A DNA stretch of 25,908 nucleotides from an uncultured Prevotella sp. (GCA_900543585.1 UQRP01000035.1:1-25908); one strand, 5' to 3'. Counted from the stretch's first letter, positions 7,879-15,914 are shown. Numbers and translations are program-made. The notes: a model not told the origin generated them from the sequence alone.

Positions 7879-8562
7879 TTATTCTTTGTTACAGGTGACG
7901 CATCGCGGTGAGAAGGAGTAGGAGATGGAGAGCTGAAGCCGTGAGAAGCAGTCGGTGTTCTTAAACATTCCGCTGCTCTCCACCTGATACGGGTCTTTGA
8001 CACCGTCGAGCCAGTCGTTGGTGGTGAAGTCGATGGCCCCTTCCAGGCCGATGTTCACCCTGTCGCCAATCTTGTATTTCACTCCGAGACCCAAGGGCAG
8101 CGTCAGGGCGGCATGGCTCTTCTCCGGTGTCTTGGCCACGGCCATGCCGATGCCGCCGAAGACGAAGGGCGTCAGGCGTTTGGCACCCCGGTAGTCCCAT
8201 CCCGTGCCATAAGGCCAGAAGTTGTACTCGTAGGTGACATCGGCGCTGTAGAGCCTGTTGCTGAACGTGTAGCCCGCTGTGGTGTAGTCAGGATAATAGG
8301 TCGTGACATCCTTGGCGTCTCCCTTGAGCTTGCCCACGGCGACATTGAGTCGCAGGGCCATCCAGGGGTTGAAGTTGTAGCGGCCGATGAGGGCCGCCGC
8401 TGGCTGCAGGTCCTTGGTGAGGTTGCCGTTGAAGTCGCCGAGGTATCCCGTCGTGCCGATGGCGGCACCCACCTCCATCCGGTATTCCGGATCGTCCTGG
8501 GCATGAGCCGTGAGGACACCGGCGGCGAAGAGCATGATGGTAAGGATTCTGGCGAGTCTCAT
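7879..8562 (-). CDS. DUF6089-like outer-membrane beta-barrel protein
   Basis: The 227-aa protein has a signal peptide (MRLARILTIMLFAAGVLTAHA) and an alternating pattern of aromatic and polar residues that suggests an 8-stranded barrel: EYRMEVGAAIGTTGYLGDFNGN, RYNFNPWMALRLNVAVG, DVTYEYNFWPYG and a final LQLSISYSF. Position immediately before uppS and bamA is the usual place of DUF6089 proteins in Bacteroidetes. A short tail after the last strand (SPRCVTCNKE) has two cysteines. The biochemical function is not known. The family name rests on layout and context, not on a search. Confidence 0.8.
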   Translation of the reverse strand: MRLARILTIMLFAAGVLTAHAQDDPEYRMEVGAAIGTTGYLGDFNGNLTKDLQPAAALIGRYNFNPWMALRLNVAVGKLKGDAKDVTTYYPDYTTAGYTFSNRLYSADVTYEYNFWPYGTGWDYRGAKRLTPFVFGGIGMAVAKTPEKSHAALTLPLGLGVKYKIGDRVNIGLEGAIDFTTNDWLDGVKDPYQVESSGMFKNTDCFSRLQLSISYSFSPRCVTCNKE

Positions 8563-8583
8563 CGTGTATGGTTCGTGACGGAC

Positions 8584-9843
8584 TTATTGAGCAGCGTGTG
8601 TGAAAACGGTCTGGCTCTTGGCCCAGCCTAAGCGGGCGAGGCGACCGGACCATATTTCGTCGCTGCCGTCACGGGTGATATACATTATATTATTATTGTC
8701 TGTCGTGATGGTTACATGGGCTGCTGTCCTGCCAAAGGCTGTGGGCAGCGTGTAGGTGGTGTTCTGACTCCAGGTGAGTCCGTTGTCGGGGCTGAAGTAG
8801 ACCTTTGAGAAGTCGCCACCGGTGGCGATGATGCCGCCGTCGTAGCCTGTGGCGGTGAGGTTGGCGAGGTAGGGCAGTGTCTTCTGGTTGTAGTCGTCTT
8901 TGGAATAGAAGGCCCATTCGTTGGTGGCGTTGTCGCTCTCCTCAACCTTGCTCCATACCACGGTATTGCCGTTGTTGTTGCCGATGAGCACGAGGTTATA
9001 GGTGCCGGGGTTCACAGCCGATTCCTTGACAATGATGTTGGCGTTGGCGGTAGGCAGATAGGAGGCATCGTCGTCGATGCTCTCTGCGGTCCACTGTGCG
9101 GAGCCTAAGGGGCTGCGCATGATGCTGCCGTTGCGCATGGCGTATTTATAGGCTGCCGTGCGTGCCAGGGCGTCGGTGTCGGCGTCGGCGACAGTCGTCT
9201 CCTGCCATCCCGATGTGCCTTTGGTGAAGGCCACGCTCTCGCCGTTGCGCTGCCCTAAGAGGGCGACGGTGCCGTCGGTGAGGGTGACGAAATGGCGGTT
9301 GGTGACACCGCTCAGGCCTGCCACCTCGGTCTTGTTCCATGCAAAGGCGTCGGGACGCTCGCGATGGACGTTGACCGTGACGGTATATTCACGCCAGGCC
9401 GTAGCACGCATGTTGTACACACGCACGCGGACGGGATTGGAAAAGTCGATGGAGTCGGAGGAAGAATAGTAGACGAGGCTGTCCTTGCCTGTCGACGACT
9501 TGAGGTTGAGAACTGCTGTGCCGCCGTTGACGGTGCCGATGGTAGCCAGGACAGCGCTGACCTTCGTGCCCGCGGGCAGGGAGTCGGCATTGGAGATCGT
9601 GGCCGTCAGCTGGTCGATGTCGAACTTGTATTTGCTGCCTGTCAGCGAAGTGGTGTAGGTGGAGTCGGTGACACCATCCTTTGCTGTGGTGTGGTTCACG
9701 ACGCTCAGGGTTCCCAAACTGAAACTCGAGATGGCCGTGTCGTCATAGTATGTGGTATCGTCATTGTCATCGTTGCTAAGACATGAGGACAGCGTCAAAA
9801 TGGCTGTGAGCATGATGCAAATAGGCGAAAAGCAGTGTCTCAT
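8584..9843 (-). CDS. DUF6242-like lipoprotein with Asp-box
   Basis: The 419-aa protein has a lipoprotein signal peptide with lipobox LSSC (cysteine near residue 21), then an acidic linker (SNDDNDDTTYYDD). The first third looks like an immunoglobulin-like beta domain (about residues 35-160). The rest looks like a beta-propeller: an Asp-box, SPDNGLTW, sits at about 351-358 and related repeats are weaker. This matches DUF6242 proteins found at this locus in Bacteroidales. It is predicted to be anchored at the cell envelope; the ligand is unknown. It is the first gene of the envelope cluster, with a possible promoter box 37 bp upstream. Confidence 0.8.
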   Translation of the reverse strand: MRHCFSPICIMLTAILTLSSCLSNDDNDDTTYYDDTAISSFSLGTLSVVNHTTAKDGVTDSTYTTSLTGSKYKFDIDQLTATISNADSLPAGTKVSAVLATIGTVNGGTAVLNLKSSTGKDSLVYYSSSDSIDFSNPVRVRVYNMRATAWREYTVTVNVHRERPDAFAWNKTEVAGLSGVTNRHFVTLTDGTVALLGQRNGESVAFTKGTSGWQETTVADADTDALARTAAYKYAMRNGSIMRSPLGSAQWTAESIDDDASYLPTANANIIVKESAVNPGTYNLVLIGNNNGNTVVWSKVEESDNATNEWAFYSKDDYNQKTLPYLANLTATGYDGGIIATGGDFSKVYFSPDNGLTWSQNTTYTLPTAFGRTAAHVTITTDNNNIMYITRDGSDEIWSGRLARLGWAKSQTVFTHAAQ

Positions 9844-9879
9844 TGTTGCTATTTTCTCTGTAAATTACTATTTTAGCTG

Positions 9880-9887
9880 CAAATTTA
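9880..9887 (-). promoter_or_regulatory. Possible -7 box for the envelope gene cluster
   Basis: On the minus strand this reads TAAATTTG, matching the Bacteroidota -7 consensus TAnnTTTG. It lies 37 bp upstream of the DUF6242-like gene and after the small-RNA terminator, which is where a promoter is needed. No clear TTG is found about 20 nt further upstream, so confidence is moderate. Confidence 0.5.
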
Positions 9888-9935
9888 CTAAGAATGATTT
9901 AATTACGCACTCTTTTTGCCTTTTAATTATGTTAA

Positions 9936-9970
9936 AACAAAAAAGGCAGCACAATCACTTGTACTACCTT
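9936..9970 (-). terminator. Intrinsic terminator of the small RNA
   Basis: On the minus strand a 12-bp stem (aaggtagtacaa with ttgtgctgcctt, two G-U pairs) closes a GTGA tetraloop and is followed at once by six T and then GTTTT. The stem is at 9943-9954 and 9959-9970. This is a strong rho-independent terminator for the unit that starts near 10133. Confidence 0.88.
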
Positions 9971-10133
9971 CTTGTAGGGAAAATGTTTTCATCGGCTTTG
10001 GAGGGCGGAAAAATACAACCAACGACATGGTTGACCGCAAAACTCCCGCTGATGGAAACTCATTCCCGTTTTTACCTTAAAAATCTATCAAACTACTAAC
10101 CTAATGAAACTTAAATGGAGTCTTCTCACGAAG
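9936..10133 (-). ncRNA. Candidate small non-coding RNA, about 195 nt
   Basis: A minus-strand promoter at 10140-10171 and a terminator at 9936-9970 bracket about 195 nt without a credible protein gene. The RNA can form a 5' hairpin (gtcttc-gtga-gaagac, 10121-10136), a long irregular hairpin between 9977-9993 and 10051-10067 with 14 of 17 positions paired, and the terminator hairpin. Inside the long hairpin, short gcgg/ccgc and caacc/ggttg stems continue the fold. The layout (Bacteroidota promoter at one end, terminator at the other, order Bacteroidales) is like that described for the Bacteroidales-1 RNA motif. A 6S-like RNA is another option because of the long interrupted hairpin. Identity was not tested. 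Confidence 0.68.
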
Positions 10134-10139
10134 ACGCTG

Positions 10140-10171
10140 CAAATTTACTTATTTAAAACGAAACGACCAAA
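10140..10171 (-). promoter_or_regulatory. Bacteroidota-type promoter of the small RNA
   Basis: On the minus strand TTTG (10168-10171) is followed by exactly 20 nt and TAAATTTG (10140-10147). This is a full match to the -33/-7 consensus of the primary sigma factor in Bacteroidota. It points away from nrdG, towards the small RNA. Confidence 0.82.
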
Positions 10172-10222
10172 CAAGTTGGCAATTTTTTGAAGAAAAATTT
10201 CAGGCGACAGCATTGCCGGCCT

Positions 10223-10717
10223 TTAATATCTTCCTCCCTCCGTTTTTACGACTTTGCCGTCCTTGAGGGTTATAATTCTCTGATTACGAGAACCGCGGAA
10301 GGCGAGTGTGACGTCGCGGAGAGCTTCTACATACTCTCCATCGACGATGACGTCGACGAATGGTAATATTTTTGACAATGTTGCTGAGGCTTCTATGTCC
10401 TCAAACTTGAATCCTGTGTAGAGCCAGATGTCTTTGTCGGGGAGTTTGTCCTTGACTTCTTTGGCCAGTGCCGTGATGTCGACGGGCGAGCACAGTGGGT
10501 CGCCGCCGGAGAGGGTGAGACCTTGGATGTAGGGTTTGGCGAGCTCGGAGAAGAGATACTCGTGAGCGATGTCGTCGAAGGGCTTGCCGCCCTTGAAATC
10601 CCAGGTCTCCGGGTTCTGACAGCCTTTACAATGGTGGGAGCATCCGGCCACCCAGAGGGTGACGCGGAAGCCCTCGCCATTGTTGACGTCACAGGTTGTG
10701 ATATCGTGAAATCTCAT
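10223..10717 (-). CDS. nrdG: Anaerobic ribonucleotide reductase activating protein
   Basis: The 164-aa radical-SAM enzyme generates the glycyl radical on NrdD. The cluster-binding motif C-SHH-C-KG-C (CX3CX2C) is near residues 30-37, preceded by GFRVTLWVAGC and followed by NPETWDF. The SAM-contact region GLTLSGGDPL is also present. Length is normal for NrdG. It starts 7 bp after nrdD, so the two are surely co-transcribed and needed together for dNTP synthesis without oxygen. Confidence 0.97.
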   Translation of the reverse strand: MRFHDITTCDVNNGEGFRVTLWVAGCSHHCKGCQNPETWDFKGGKPFDDIAHEYLFSELAKPYIQGLTLSGGDPLCSPVDITALAKEVKDKLPDKDIWLYTGFKFEDIEASATLSKILPFVDVIVDGEYVEALRDVTLAFRGSRNQRIITLKDGKVVKTEGGRY

Positions 10718-10724
10718 TGTTGAA

Positions 10725-13109
10725 TCAGATGTTTTCGCGTGGGGCTGCTACTTTCGTCTTGCCCACGTTGAGGTCGCCGCCCTGAGCGGCGTCAGCTTTT
10801 TTTTCTTCTGCTACGGTCTGCTTGAAAGAGCGGATGTGCTTCACGCGGTCCATGACCTCAGCCTGCTTGCCGAGGTTGAAGTTGTGGTAGTCGGTGGTGA
10901 GGTAGCCGGTGACACGGCGCAGGCGACGGATGTTGTGGCTGCCGCAGATGGGGCAGGCGTCGTTGATCTCGTCGGTATAGCCGCAGTCCATGCAGGTGTC
11001 GTTGGGGACGTTGATGGCGAAGTAGGGGATGTCCTTCTCCATAGCGTAGTCGATGATCTTCTCCAGGGCGCCGACATTGTGCTTGGTGGTGGAGGGGAGC
11101 TCGACGTAGGTGATGCAGCCGGCGGAGGAGTAGCCGGTGAGCTGGCTCTCGATGTCGATCTTCTCAAATGGCGTCATCTTCTCCCACACGGGGACGTGGA
11201 TGGAGTTGGTGAAGTAGTCACGGTCACTGACATTCTTGATGATACCGTATTTAGCCTTGAACTTCTGCATGGCGGTGTAGCAGAGGTTCTCGGCGGGTGT
11301 GTAGTAGACGCCGAAGTTGAGCTTGTACTGCTCCTTGAACTCCTTGCAGCGCTTGCTGAAGAGTGTCTCGATGCGCTTGGCCAGTGCCATGCCCATGGGT
11401 GTGGTCTGGTTGCAGCCGATGAGGAGCTGGAGGGTCTCGGCGAGTCCGAGCTGTCCCATGGCTAAGGTGCCGTGCTTCATGGCCGAGCGGATGCCCTCCT
11501 CGGGGATGTAGCCTGCCATGGTGTGGTTGTCCCACATAAACGGTGCCGTCTTGGGATCCTGGGAGCATATCCAGTTGAAACGCTCGATGAGGGTGTCCTT
11601 AGCTTCGTGAATCTTCTCGTCGAGGAGCTTCATAAACTTCTCCACGTCTCTGTCGGCCTCCATGGCCAGCGTGGGCAGGATGATGGTGGTGGGGCAGATA
11701 TTGCCGCGTCCGTCCTTGAGCTGTCCCAGTCCGTTGATGTCGTAGCCGTTGGCGGTGCGGCATCCCATGGTGGAGAAATAGGTGCGGGGGTCGTTGCGGT
11801 CGTAGCCGGCGTTGCCGCTCCAGTCCACGTTGGCGTAGTTGGGGTAGAGGCGCTGTGAGGTGGAGCGCATGGCGAGCTGCTTGAGGTCGTAGTTGGGTGT
11901 ACCCGGCTTGTCGTTGACACCTTTCATATACTGGAAGATGCCGCAGGGGAAGATGGGGGTGTTGTGGTGGAAGCCGATGCCCTCTAAGGAGCCGAGGAGC
12001 AGGGCACGGGTGACGAGCCGGCCTTCCTCCAGGGTGCAGGTGCCATAGTTGATGGAGGTGAAGGGCAGCTGGTCGCCGCTGCGGCTCTGCAGGGTGTTGA
12101 GGTTGTGATACATGGCCTCGACAGCCTGGTGGAGCTCCTGGATGGTCTCGCACAGGGCGCTGTTGTAGTATTTGGCATCAAGGTGTGCCTTGTTGGCCAG
12201 GGTGAAGTCGCTCTTCTTAAGATGTGTCTTTTGGAAGAAGTCCTCCTTCAGGGAGTCTGTCCACTTCTCGAAGGCCGAGCGGGTGACACCGATATTATCT
12301 GTATAGGTCTGGTCGTAGAGGGCCACGAAGTCGGTGGTGTCGTAGTCGGGCTGGTCTCTGACCCATGCGGCGATATAGTGCTTGAAAAACGACTTGCGGA
12401 AGTAGGGCACCATCGTCCAGTCGATATGTGTGGCGCTGACGCCACCGAACTGGTCGAGGCTCTGCAGCTGGAAGATGACGGCCACGAGCTGCATGGCGGT
12501 GTTCAGCGAACCGGCGGGGCGCACGTCGCCCTGACGGGTGTGGAAGCCCTTGGACAGCAGGTCGTCGAAAGGTATGGACAGGCAGTTGTGGAAGCCGATG
12601 GCATACTTGTTGAGGTCGTGGATGTAAATCTCGTTGTTCTCGTGGTTGCGGCGGGCCATGTCGCTCATGCAGTGGTCGAGGGCATACTGCTTCTCGTAGA
12701 CGTTGGCAGCCTCGCCGGAACGGCCACCACCGGAGTATTCGTCGATGTTGGCATTCTGGTTGACGACATTCTTTGCCATGAGCTTGTCCTCATAGGCCTT
12801 CTTGACGCGCATCTCTCTGTCGAGCTTGTGCTGATAGCGGTATTCGCAGTAGGCGATGACGGCGCGTGTCTCGCCCTCCTGAGCCAGCACCTCGACGACG
12901 GTATCCTGGATATTCTCTATCTCAAAGATGTTGGTAGAGGGCAGGTACTTCTTCTCGCAGAGGGAGAAGACTCTGTCGGCATAGTCCTGAGCGATAGCTT
13001 CAATGTCACCCTCGTGGCCGATGGCCTTGAGGTCTTTGAGGATGGCGGTTTTAATCTTTTGCAGGTCGAACGGCACCACCTTGCCGTCGCGCTTTCTTAC
13101 TTGTATCAT
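10725..13109 (-). CDS. nrdD: Anaerobic ribonucleoside-triphosphate reductase
   Basis: The 794-aa class III reductase makes deoxyribonucleotides from NTPs under anaerobic conditions. An ATP-cone regulatory domain is at about residues 1-95 (VRKRDGKVVPFDLQKIKTAI). The catalytic barrel follows, with the glycyl-radical site RRVTGYL near the C-terminus (Gly about 735). Four cysteines at about 706, 709, 719 and 722 (CMDC and CPIC) form the usual zinc site. The tail after the radical loop is longer than strictly needed and is charged. It is paired with nrdG and preceded by an unusual repeat-containing leader. Confidence 0.97.
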   Translation of the reverse strand: MIQVRKRDGKVVPFDLQKIKTAILKDLKAIGHEGDIEAIAQDYADRVFSLCEKKYLPSTNIFEIENIQDTVVEVLAQEGETRAVIAYCEYRYQHKLDREMRVKKAYEDKLMAKNVVNQNANIDEYSGGGRSGEAANVYEKQYALDHCMSDMARRNHENNEIYIHDLNKYAIGFHNCLSIPFDDLLSKGFHTRQGDVRPAGSLNTAMQLVAVIFQLQSLDQFGGVSATHIDWTMVPYFRKSFFKHYIAAWVRDQPDYDTTDFVALYDQTYTDNIGVTRSAFEKWTDSLKEDFFQKTHLKKSDFTLANKAHLDAKYYNSALCETIQELHQAVEAMYHNLNTLQSRSGDQLPFTSINYGTCTLEEGRLVTRALLLGSLEGIGFHHNTPIFPCGIFQYMKGVNDKPGTPNYDLKQLAMRSTSQRLYPNYANVDWSGNAGYDRNDPRTYFSTMGCRTANGYDINGLGQLKDGRGNICPTTIILPTLAMEADRDVEKFMKLLDEKIHEAKDTLIERFNWICSQDPKTAPFMWDNHTMAGYIPEEGIRSAMKHGTLAMGQLGLAETLQLLIGCNQTTPMGMALAKRIETLFSKRCKEFKEQYKLNFGVYYTPAENLCYTAMQKFKAKYGIIKNVSDRDYFTNSIHVPVWEKMTPFEKIDIESQLTGYSSAGCITYVELPSTTKHNVGALEKIIDYAMEKDIPYFAINVPNDTCMDCGYTDEINDACPICGSHNIRRLRRVTGYLTTDYHNFNLGKQAEVMDRVKHIRSFKQTVAEEKKADAAQGGDLNVGKTKVAAPRENI

Positions 13110-13139
13110 GGCAATATCGTTAAATCAGTTAGATGATTT

Positions 13140-13240
13140 CGGAAACTTTTCTGATTTTTCTTTGCGGAAAGTTTTCCGTTTTGGAAAACTTCCCGCTTCT
13201 GAAATGGAGAGAAGTTTTCCGTTTCTTCCTACTTTCCGAC
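13140..13240 (-). promoter_or_regulatory. nrdD leader with five GGAAA/TTTCC motifs
   Basis: Five related motifs lie at 13140-13153, 13164-13178, 13183-13196, 13211-13221 and 13231-13240. In the nrdD transcript the second and third from the 5' end can pair as a 10-bp stem, the third and fourth as a 14-bp stem with a 5-nt loop, and the fourth and fifth as a bulged 10-bp stem. These pairings exclude one another, as in an attenuator or riboswitch. No T-run follows the main stem, so termination is not evident. Most single motifs are also imperfect palindromes (GGAAA-N-TTTCC), so an operator array for a DNA-binding regulator is an equal alternative. Confidence 0.6.
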
Positions 13241-13242
13241 TG

Positions 13243-13250
13243 CAAAAGTA
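13243..13250 (-). promoter_or_regulatory. Probable nrdDG promoter (-7 box)
   Basis: The minus strand reads TACTTTTG, which fits TAnnTTTG. A TTTC is found 20 nt upstream in place of TTTG. It would start the transcript just before the repeat-containing leader, giving an untranslated region of about 127 nt before nrdD. Confidence 0.6.
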
Positions 13251-13439
13251 AGAAAAAGATTGGTATGATTGAAACATTTCCAAGGCTTTTTTTCGTCCTC
13301 ACGCAACTTTTTTTCGATACCTTTGCTTGTCAGCGTTTTACCGCTTCTCACCTCAAATGATACTTTGGGCAATCGGCGGAAGCGCTTGACAATGACTATC
13401 TTCCTGCCTTAAGGACAGAGTGAATAAATGTGGGGAATG
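13251..13439. other. Divergent intergenic stretch without a gene
   Basis: This part of the nrdD/transporter intergenic region has no credible reading frame. A plus-strand TACCTTTG at 13318-13325 matches the -7 consensus but has no -33 partner at the right distance. I see nothing else I can support. Confidence 0.5.
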
Positions 13440-13471
13440 TTTGCTATTCGGCAGAAATAGCTGTAACTTTG
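13440..13471 (+). promoter_or_regulatory. Promoter of the symporter-family gene
   Basis: TTTG (13440-13443) is followed by 20 nt and TAACTTTG (13464-13471), a full match to the Bacteroidota promoter. The start codon is 25 bp downstream, so the leader is short. Confidence 0.82.
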
Positions 13472-13495
13472 CACCCGTAAACAAACTCATAGGCT

Positions 13496-14464
13496 ATGTC
13501 ACGCGTTATTTCCCTTATAAAGCACTGGACGCTGCTCTTTGCGCTCTTGGTGGGCTCCATCATCTATCTTCTTTTTTCACAAGTTCCCTTTTTAGAACCA
13601 TTCGGCGACTTTGCCGGTCCGAAACTCGTGGAGTTGCTCCCCGTTGTCATCTTTATCATGTTGTACATGACGTTCTGCAAGATTGACATGCACAACTTCA
13701 AGCCCCGGAAGTGGCATTTCGCCCTTCAGATTGTGCGCACGGTGCTCACGGCCCTCGTGGTCCTCGTCATCGTGCATCTGACGTCTCCCGACGCGAAGAT
13801 CGTTTGGGAGGGCATCTTCATCATCGTCATCTGCCCTACGGCGGCCGCGGCGGCTGTCGTCACGGAGAAGTTGGGTGGTAGCATCGCCACGATGACGGTG
13901 TATATGATTATCGCCAACTGCTTCACCGTCGTCATCATCCCCTTCTTCTTCCCGATGGTGGAGCGTAGCGCCGACGTGTCGTTTATGACGGCCTTCCTCC
14001 TGGTCCTGGACCGTGTGGTGCGTGTCCTCATCCTGCCCCTCATCTTGGGTCTGCTCACACAGCGCTTCTTCCCGAAGGTGGTGACATGGGTGAAGCGGAT
14101 GCCGAATGCACCTTATTATATGTGGTCGTTCAACCTCACCATTATCATGGGGCTGTCGTTGCAGACCATCCTGCACTCTCCGCTGTCGGGCTTGGTGCTC
14201 TCGCTGTTGCTCCTGCTGCCCCTTGTGGTGTGTCTCATCCTCTTCTCCTTGGGGAAGTCCATCGGTGGCATCTGGGGCGAGGAGGCGCGCATCTGTGGTG
14301 GCCAGTGCTTGGGACAGAAGAATAATGTGGTGGGCATCTGGCTTATGCTCCACTTCCTCAACCCCGTCTGCGTCATCGCACCCTGCGCCTACATGGTATG
14401 GCAGAACATCATCAACGCCGTTCAGCTGTGGTATAAAGAAAAGTATGGATACCTGAAATGGTGA
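13496..14464 (+). CDS. Bile acid:sodium symporter-family transporter
   Basis: The 322-aa protein is highly hydrophobic with about nine or ten membrane segments, the first at residues 10-30 and the last near 290-310. It resembles the BASS family: conserved polar positions appear in PTAAAAAVVTEKLGG (about residues 114-128) and in GGQCLGQKNNVVGIWL near the C-terminus, where sodium sites lie in characterised members. BASS proteins take up bile acids, pantoate, keto acids or similar organic anions with sodium. The substrate here cannot be told from the sequence. It stands alone behind its own promoter and is followed by a tandem repeat. Confidence 0.8.
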   Translation: MSRVISLIKHWTLLFALLVGSIIYLLFSQVPFLEPFGDFAGPKLVELLPVVIFIMLYMTFCKIDMHNFKPRKWHFALQIVRTVLTALVVLVIVHLTSPDAKIVWEGIFIIVICPTAAAAAVVTEKLGGSIATMTVYMIIANCFTVVIIPFFFPMVERSADVSFMTAFLLVLDRVVRVLILPLILGLLTQRFFPKVVTWVKRMPNAPYYMWSFNLTIIMGLSLQTILHSPLSGLVLSLLLLLPLVVCLILFSLGKSIGGIWGEEARICGGQCLGQKNNVVGIWLMLHFLNPVCVIAPCAYMVWQNIINAVQLWYKEKYGYLKW

Positions 14465-14466
14465 TA

Positions 14467-14541
14467 GTCTAACAATTGTCAGCAGTTCGTCTAACAATTG
14501 TCAGCAGTTCGTCTAACAATTGTCAGCAGTTCGTCTAACAA
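14467..14541. repeat. 22-nt tandem repeat array, about 3.4 copies
   Basis: Three identical 22-nt copies start at 14467, 14489 and 14511, followed by nine bases of a fourth. Each holds the perfect palindrome ACAATTGT. The array begins 2 bp after the transporter stop codon. The unit is not a multiple of 3 and there are no spacers between copies. Like the array at 106-280 it sits right behind a gene and carries palindromic cores, but the sequence is different. Confidence 0.92.
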
Positions 14542-14628
14542 CGGTGAGAGACATAACGATGAGGGTAACTACTGCCAACCCCCCATGGTTTTATCTTGGT
14601 TTTGTGGCGCTATTAAGGATTTTTCCAT

Positions 14629-14636
14629 TACCTTTG
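14629..14636 (+). promoter_or_regulatory. Possible -7 box of the penicillin-binding protein gene
   Basis: TACCTTTG matches TAnnTTTG and lies 33 bp before the GTG start. The nearest TTTG upstream (14601-14604) is 24 nt away instead of 20, so the match is partial. Confidence 0.5.
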
Positions 14637-14669
14637 CATTGAATTAGTAAAAAGAAGTCAACGAAAACA

Positions 14670-15914
14670 GTGGAAAAGAGAGACCATTATTATAATGTGT
14701 ATAAGAAACTCATAAACGACGGCTTGCAGCGACTTGTGACCATCATCATCATGTTGGTGATGGTCTGTGGCGTGCAGGCTCAGACATCCTATTCGGTGAC
14801 GCGTGATCTCACGGCGCAGGCCGACTCCGGACTTCTCTGCCTCGACCCGGCCTTGCAGCAGCTCGCCGAGAAGCTCCTCCAGGGCAAGCAGGGCAGCATC
14901 GTGGCCATAGAACCGGCAACGGGGCGCATCCGCTGCATGGTGAGCCATAACAAGGTCGACGACGGCGTGAACCGTGCCATCGCAAAGGTCTATTCTCCGG
15001 GCTCGACGTTCAAGACGGCGCAGGCCTTGGAGATGCTCTCTGAGGGGACGCTGGTGCCGGAGAAGACCTACCCCTGCCACCGCGGCTTCTACTTCAACAA
15101 GATTCATATCGGCTGCCATCCACATCGGGCACCCTTAGCCCTTGTCCAGGCCATCGGGCAGAGCTGCAACTCCTATTTTTGTAAAGCCTTTCAGGAGATG
15201 ATAGACAACCGACAGGCTTATCTCACCAAATACCGGGCTATCAACCGATGGGCCCGCTATATGCACTCCTTCGGTCTGGGCCACCGTCTCGGCGTCGACC
15301 TTCCCGGTGAGGAGGCGGGCTGCATCCCGGACTCTGCCTATCTGCAGCGCCACCACCGCGGCAACTGGAACGGGACGACCATCATGTGGATGGGCATGGG
15401 GCAGGGTGAGGTGACGACGACACCGCTGCAGCTCTGCAACCTCGCTGCCCTCATCGCCAACCGCGGATGGTATGTCACACCGCATATCCATAAAGTCCCG
15501 GCGGGGTCTAAAGACTCCACCTTTGTCCGTCGCCACCACAGCATGGCGTCGCCAGCGGCTTTCACCACCGTCATCGCGGGCATGCGGGCGGCGGTGACGG
15601 GGGGCACGGCGGCGAGTATCAACACGCCCCTATATAAAATATGTGGGAAGACGGGAACGGCGGAGAACGAGGGTAAGGACCATTCCATCTTCATGGGCTT
15701 TGCTCCGATGACGGATGCAAAGATTGCCGTGAGCGTCTATGTGGAGAATGGCGGCTTCGGTGCCGACCTTGCCGCACCCCTCGCTGCCCTCATCATCGAG
15801 CAGGCCGTCCGTGGCCATCTCTCGCCGGCATCGCAGAAGAAGGTAGCGCAATGGAGACAGAAAAACGTGAAGATAACACCCGTAGAGAAGGAAATCCGCT
15901 TCGACGACCTATAA
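14670..15914 (+). CDS. Short penicillin-binding transpeptidase
   Basis: The 414-aa protein has all three active-site motifs of a transpeptidase: STFK (112-115), SCN (165-167) and KTGT (327-330), plus the GQGEVTTTPLQL block found in PBP2/FtsI relatives. A signal or anchor segment is at about residues 21-38 (RLVTIIIMLVMVCGVQA). Unlike normal class B enzymes (about 600 aa or more), it has no room for the dimerisation domain, only about 20 residues before the catalytic fold begins. It probably cross-links or modifies peptidoglycan in the periplasm. The start is GTG; no earlier start is apparent, and a later ATG at codon 28 would cut into the signal segment. Confidence 0.88.
   Translation: MEKRDHYYNVYKKLINDGLQRLVTIIIMLVMVCGVQAQTSYSVTRDLTAQADSGLLCLDPALQQLAEKLLQGKQGSIVAIEPATGRIRCMVSHNKVDDGVNRAIAKVYSPGSTFKTAQALEMLSEGTLVPEKTYPCHRGFYFNKIHIGCHPHRAPLALVQAIGQSCNSYFCKAFQEMIDNRQAYLTKYRAINRWARYMHSFGLGHRLGVDLPGEEAGCIPDSAYLQRHHRGNWNGTTIMWMGMGQGEVTTTPLQLCNLAALIANRGWYVTPHIHKVPAGSKDSTFVRRHHSMASPAAFTTVIAGMRAAVTGGTAASINTPLYKICGKTGTAENEGKDHSIFMGFAPMTDAKIAVSVYVENGGFGADLAAPLAALIIEQAVRGHLSPASQKKVAQWRQKNVKITPVEKEIRFDDL

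Noticed and set aside
9752..10099. 115-aa plus-strand reading frame across the small RNA
   Set aside because: It runs from within the antisense of the DUF6242-like gene into the structured RNA; no motif, and the promoter and terminator there belong to the minus strand.
12105..13136. 343-aa plus-strand reading frame antisense to nrdD
   Set aside because: It is a shadow of nrdD, whose frame holds the glycyl-radical and zinc motifs.
13592..14497. 301-aa minus-strand frame antisense to the transporter
   Set aside because: Rich in His, Asp and Glu as expected from the complement of a membrane-protein gene; no start context or motif.
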